The notes beneath the pieces were generated by a model, which saw only the letters and a list, made by a program, of their open reading frames with translations, was not told the origin of the DNA and did no database searches. Below, one piece after another: positions 62,670-64,000 of a stretch of DNA of 64,000 bases. A program made the translations under genes and the position numbers. This DNA comes from Martelella sp. HB161492 (GTDB taxonomy: Bacteria > Pseudomonadota > Alphaproteobacteria > Rhizobiales > Rhizobiaceae), in the NCBI RefSeq assembly GCF_013184775.1, contig NZ_JAATVV010000009.1, positions 1-64,000 of the forward strand. The letters are read 5' to 3'. Each line of letters begins with the position of its first letter. The first letter of the stretch is position 1.

Positions 62670-63707
62670 ATGAATACCTTCGCCGATCATCCGCACCGTC
62701 GCTTCAATCCGCTCTCCGGGGAATGGATCCTGGTTTCGCCGCAGCGGGCCAAGCGCCCCTGGCAGGGGCAGGTGGAAGATCCCGTGCGCCCCTCGATGCT
62801 GGCGCATGATCCTGATTGTTATCTCTGCGCCCGCAATACCCGCATCAATGGTGAGGTCAATCCGGACTACCAGCACACCTATGTTTTCGACAATGACTTT
62901 CCCGCGCTCACCACCGATGCGCCGGACGAGCGTTTCGAGGACGGTCTGCTTCTGGCCGAGGGCGAAAGCGGAATTGGCCGGGTGCTCTGCTTCTCGCCGC
63001 GTCATGACCTGACGCTGGCACGCATGGCCGTTGATGATATCGTCCATGTCGTCAATGAATGGGTGGCGCAATATGAGGAGCTGGGGGCGATGGAAGACAT
63101 CGCCCATGTGCAGATCTTCGAAAACCGCGGTGCCATGATGGGCTGCTCCAACCCGCATCCCCATGGTCAGATCTGGGCGAGCCGCCATGTCCCGAACGAG
63201 CCGGAAAAGGAAGGCCGCAACCAGCTGGCCTATTATGAGAAACACGGCCATCCGCTGCTGCTCGATTATCTCGAACAGGAGCTGAAGCTTGGTGAGCGCA
63301 TCCTGTTCGAAAACGACACCTTTGTCGTGCTGGTGCCCTACTGGGCGATCTGGCCGTTCGAGACCATGGTGCTGCCAAAGCGGCATATCCGTTCGATGGA
63401 CGAGATGGAGCCATCGGAACGCCGGGATCTCGCCGAGGCACTGTCGAGCGTGACGATCCGCTACGACAATCTGTTCAAGACCTCCTTTCCGTATTCGATG
63501 GGCTTTCATCAGCGGCCGACCGATGGCGAGGAACATGACGAATGGATCCTGCACGCCCATTTCTACCCGCCGCTCCTGAGATCGGCGACCGTGAAGAAAT
63601 TCATGGTCGGTTTCGAGATGCTGGGCGGACCGCAGCGCGACATCACCGCCGAACAGGCGGCCGAGCGTCTGCGGGCGCTGCCAGAGATCCATTATCTCGC
63701 TGAGTAA
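62670..63707 (+). CDS. galT: Galactose-1-phosphate uridylyltransferase
   Basis: This 345-aa protein has the HIT-type active site NPHPHGQIW (about residue 157) with the catalytic second His, the zinc site Cys pair in DCYLCARN (about 50) and [17 protein letters not shown]. It exchanges UMP between UDP-glucose and galactose-1-phosphate. ATG at 62670 follows AAGGAAGGA; the reading frame is open earlier but has no box. Confidence 0.95.
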   Translation: MNTFADHPHRRFNPLSGEWILVSPQRAKRPWQGQVEDPVRPSMLAHDPDCYLCARNTRINGEVNPDYQHTYVFDNDFPALTTDAPDERFEDGLLLAEGESGIGRVLCFSPRHDLTLARMAVDDIVHVVNEWVAQYEELGAMEDIAHVQIFENRGAMMGCSNPHPHGQIWASRHVPNEPEKEGRNQLAYYEKHGHPLLLDYLEQELKLGERILFENDTFVVLVPYWAIWPFETMVLPKRHIRSMDEMEPSERRDLAEALSSVTIRYDNLFKTSFPYSMGFHQRPTDGEEHDEWILHAHFYPPLLRSATVKKFMVGFEMLGGPQRDITAEQAAERLRALPEIHYLAE

Positions 63708-63782
63708 GACATAACGGTGCCGGATGAACGGCGCCGATCCCTGATTATCCTTCATGCCGCCCGGCTCCGGGCAAAAGGTAAC

Positions 63783-64000
63783 ATGATGATTGCTGAACCC
63801 GATCTCGGCTGGCTCGCCGATCCGCGCGTCTTCGCCGTCAACCGTCTCGATGCTGTTTCCGATCATATCGCCTATCCTGATGCAAGGGCGGCTGAGAGCG
63901 GGCTTTCGCTTTTCCGCCAGAGCCTTAACGGCGAATGGGCTTTCCGTGCGGATGCGCGCATTGCCGAACGCCCCGCAGGCTTCCATGCGCGCGATTTTGA
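63783..64000 (+). CDS. lacZ: Beta-galactosidase (GH2, LacZ type), N-terminal part
   Basis: An open frame begins at 63783 with an AAAGG box upstream and is cut off by the window end after 72 codons. The peptide reads DLGWLADPRVFAVNRLDAVS, then SDHIAYPDARAAESG and FRQSLNGEWAFRADARI. The pattern W-DP-VF-VNRL-A-SDH followed by SLNGEW-F is typical of LacZ-type GH2 beta-galactosidases. A second ATG at 63786 is possible. Its place after galK and galT suggests release of galactose from beta-galactosides for the Leloir pathway. Confidence 0.8.
   Translation, partial: MMIAEPDLGWLADPRVFAVNRLDAVSDHIAYPDARAAESGLSLFRQSLNGEWAFRADARIAERPAGFHARDF

Noticed and set aside
1-64000. CRISPR arrays, insertion sequences or prophage genes
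   Set aside because: No regular spaced repeats, transposase, integrase or phage structural motifs were seen on either strand.

Overview
The window looks like chromosomal DNA of an alphaproteobacterium of the order Hyphomicrobiales (Rhizobiales), most likely Rhizobiaceae-like. The evidence is high-GC coding, a BacA-type transporter, a NolR-like ArsR regulator, a ChoXWV choline transporter, xdh/puu purine genes and short palindromic repeats typical of this group. I cannot name the species. It holds 57 protein genes that I can support, the last one cut by the window end, and I saw no tRNA, rRNA, CRISPR array or transposase.

Layout. 0.2-3.5 kb: a minus-strand trio (circularly permuted ATP-grasp, alpha-E, transglutaminase-like). 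3.8-6.5 kb: a secreted sialidase-like protein convergent with a DEAD-box helicase. 6.8-8.7 kb: MnmD and an FAD oxidoreductase, divergent with overlapping start codons, resembling a split MnmC. 8.8-24.2 kb: a nearly complete purine catabolic island. The plus half carries a DUF1045 protein, puuE, uraD, alc, allA, uraH and a phosphoesterase. The minus half carries bdhA, xdhA, xdhB, xdhC, puuD, guaD and an FMN hydroxyacid dehydrogenase. 24.5-33.8 kb: an LLM oxidoreductase, methionine aminopeptidase, BacA/SbmA, NnrU, a YfgM-like protein, Der, a glycosyltransferase and a GH13 glucosidase. 35.6-45.2 kb: adenine deaminase, aldose-epimerase-like protein, omega-aminotransferase, NolR-like regulator, HugZ-like protein, choXWV, thymidine kinase and a cytochrome c. 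47.6-64 kb: a carbohydrate island with a DUF2264 protein, LacI and GntR regulators, heparinase II/III, a discoidin-like protein, an ABC importer with an embedded GH88 gene and a YesL-like protein, then galK, galT and the start of a lacZ-type beta-galactosidase.

How the genes work together. Ade and GuaD feed purine bases to XdhABC, which makes urate. PuuD, UraH, UraD, PuuE, Alc and AllA then take urate to glyoxylate and urea. In the carbohydrate island the lyase-like and GH88 enzymes suggest uptake and trimming of unsaturated uronic-acid oligosaccharides, with galactose handled by GalK and GalT. The substrate itself is not known.

The most unusual content is three unrelated-looking orphan genes (13888-14652, 33977-35539, 45262-47202) scattered among housekeeping genes. 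All have disordered Ser/Pro/Gly-rich N-termini like those of translocated effectors. One carries a eukaryotic-style PPxY motif, one has its ribosome binding site buried in an 11-bp stem, and one contains an internal domain duplication behind an AT-rich promoter region. No secretion system is present in the window, so an effector role is inference. Other points of interest are a terminator-like hairpin 14 nt before the start codon of the omega-aminotransferase gene, a LacI gene whose only plausible full-length start is CTG, and GTATGA-type sites shared by the GntR gene and the lyase/ABC promoter region.
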